DNA of 44,496 nucleotides, from positions 106,994 to 151,489 of the forward strand of contig MNCI01009010.1 in NCBI GenBank assembly GCA_015680685.1, written 5' to 3'. Every line of letters begins with the position of its first letter. Positions within the stretch are counted from its first letter, which is position 1. The position numbers were made by a program, and so were the translations under genes. The notes beneath the pieces were generated by a model. The model saw only the letters and a program-made list of their open reading frames with translations. It ran no database searches and was not told where the DNA came from. The stretch is from Gnetum montanum (Eukaryota > Streptophyta > Gnetopsida > Gnetales > Gnetaceae). Below are positions 44,060 through 44,496 of the stretch, in pieces.

Positions 44060-44496
44060 TGATGAGTGGCGAGGTACCCCTACACTCAACCATACGAAAC
44101 AAGCGTAGCATGCACGATCCGGTCGAACTCCGCAAACTAAATGCCTAAACGCCCCATGGAACACTTGGGGTTAATCATTCGTTGTCTTCCCAGACTAACT
44201 TGTTGTTGTCACGGTGTATGGTTAAGTAAGTCCGAGGTATATGATTTTTTTGATCTTTTACAGTTTATCTCCTATGCTAAATGGTGAAGGGTTGAGAAAC
44301 TAAAACTAACTCTAACTACAGCACTAGGTCCTAGCGTCAGTGTAACGACGGAAAACGTCGGCAGCTGGAAATACCGACCGAAGTTCCGTGTACACAGCTT
44401 TAACCACGGATCCGCGCGAGGGCTAAGCTGGAAAAACGAATCCGCGGTGCCCTGAACGGTCTTGTCGATCAGATAGGGACTTACGGGTCAGTAAAA
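44060..44496 (-). repeat. Young-looking LTR, subfamily A, cut by window end
   Basis: Plus orientation begins TGATGAGTGGCGAGGTACCC. It aligns closely with the reverse of the solo LTR end (shared blocks include ATCCGGTCGAACTCCGCAAA in this copy and CACTTGGGGTTAATC). CpG-rich, unlike its surroundings. The preceding bases (GATAGTAGC) are not a PBS, so this is a 3' LTR of a minus-strand element or a solo LTR. The part after about 44250 has no counterpart in E2. Confidence 0.88.

Noticed and set aside
41124-44496. One element with 41124-41986 as 5' LTR and 44060-44496 as 3' LTR
   Set aside because: The two LTRs are in opposite orientation and of different subfamilies.

Overview
This window is plant nuclear DNA made almost entirely of decayed, nested retrotransposons. 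I find no intact host gene, no rRNA or tRNA gene, and nothing prokaryotic. The plant assignment rests on three things: Ty3/gypsy elements with tRNA-Asp-type primer-binding sites, a Tat-lineage pol carrying a second RNase H, and a plant-type RTE LINE, alongside a caulimovirid-like fragment. The sequence is AT-rich, with stop codons and lost catalytic residues of the C-to-T / G-to-A kind expected from old methylated repeats. The species cannot be named from this; a large-genome seed plant fits.

Layout, left part. 1-277 is the end of a plus-strand LTR. 489-4078 is a long, stop-riddled minus-strand coding tract I cannot identify. About 4961-7690 is a plus-strand Tat-like pol (RT, RNase H, archaeal-type RNase H, integrase), followed by a degenerate tandem repeat (7985-8890). 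10290-10545 is an isolated minus-strand integrase piece. 11835-12285 is an array of short palindromes. 12340-14420 is a minus-strand Ty3/gypsy pol (integrase, RNase H, RT read right to left).

Layout, central nest. One old minus-strand element (E0) spans about 17890-40733 and has been broken by several later insertions. These are a solo LTR (18134-19065, target duplication GAGGG); element E1 (20529-30189, duplication CTCAA), which itself hosts gag-only element E2 (23157-29782, duplication CCAAC); an RTE-type LINE (about 31270-34022); and gag-only element E3 (34994-40686, duplication ACATG/ACATA), which sits inside E0's own 5' LTR.

Layout, right end. A plus-strand 5' LTR with PBS and gag start (41124-42234) is followed by a minus-strand endogenous pararetrovirus-like fragment (about 42300-44050) and then a CpG-rich minus-strand LTR that runs off the window.

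How the parts relate. E0, E2 and E3 share LTR ends (TGATGA...TCATCA), PBS type and gag. Wherever the gag-to-3'-LTR interval can be followed (E2, E3) no pol is recognisable, so they look like gag-only elements mobilised in trans. The most striking shared feature is in their LTRs: just upstream of the TATA box, the U3 regions carry arrays or copies of short palindromes whose core differs between subfamilies (GATATC, GATGCATC-like). The array length differs between the two LTRs of one element, and a related array plus TATA lies inside E2. That recurring architecture is the best candidate here for something undescribed.
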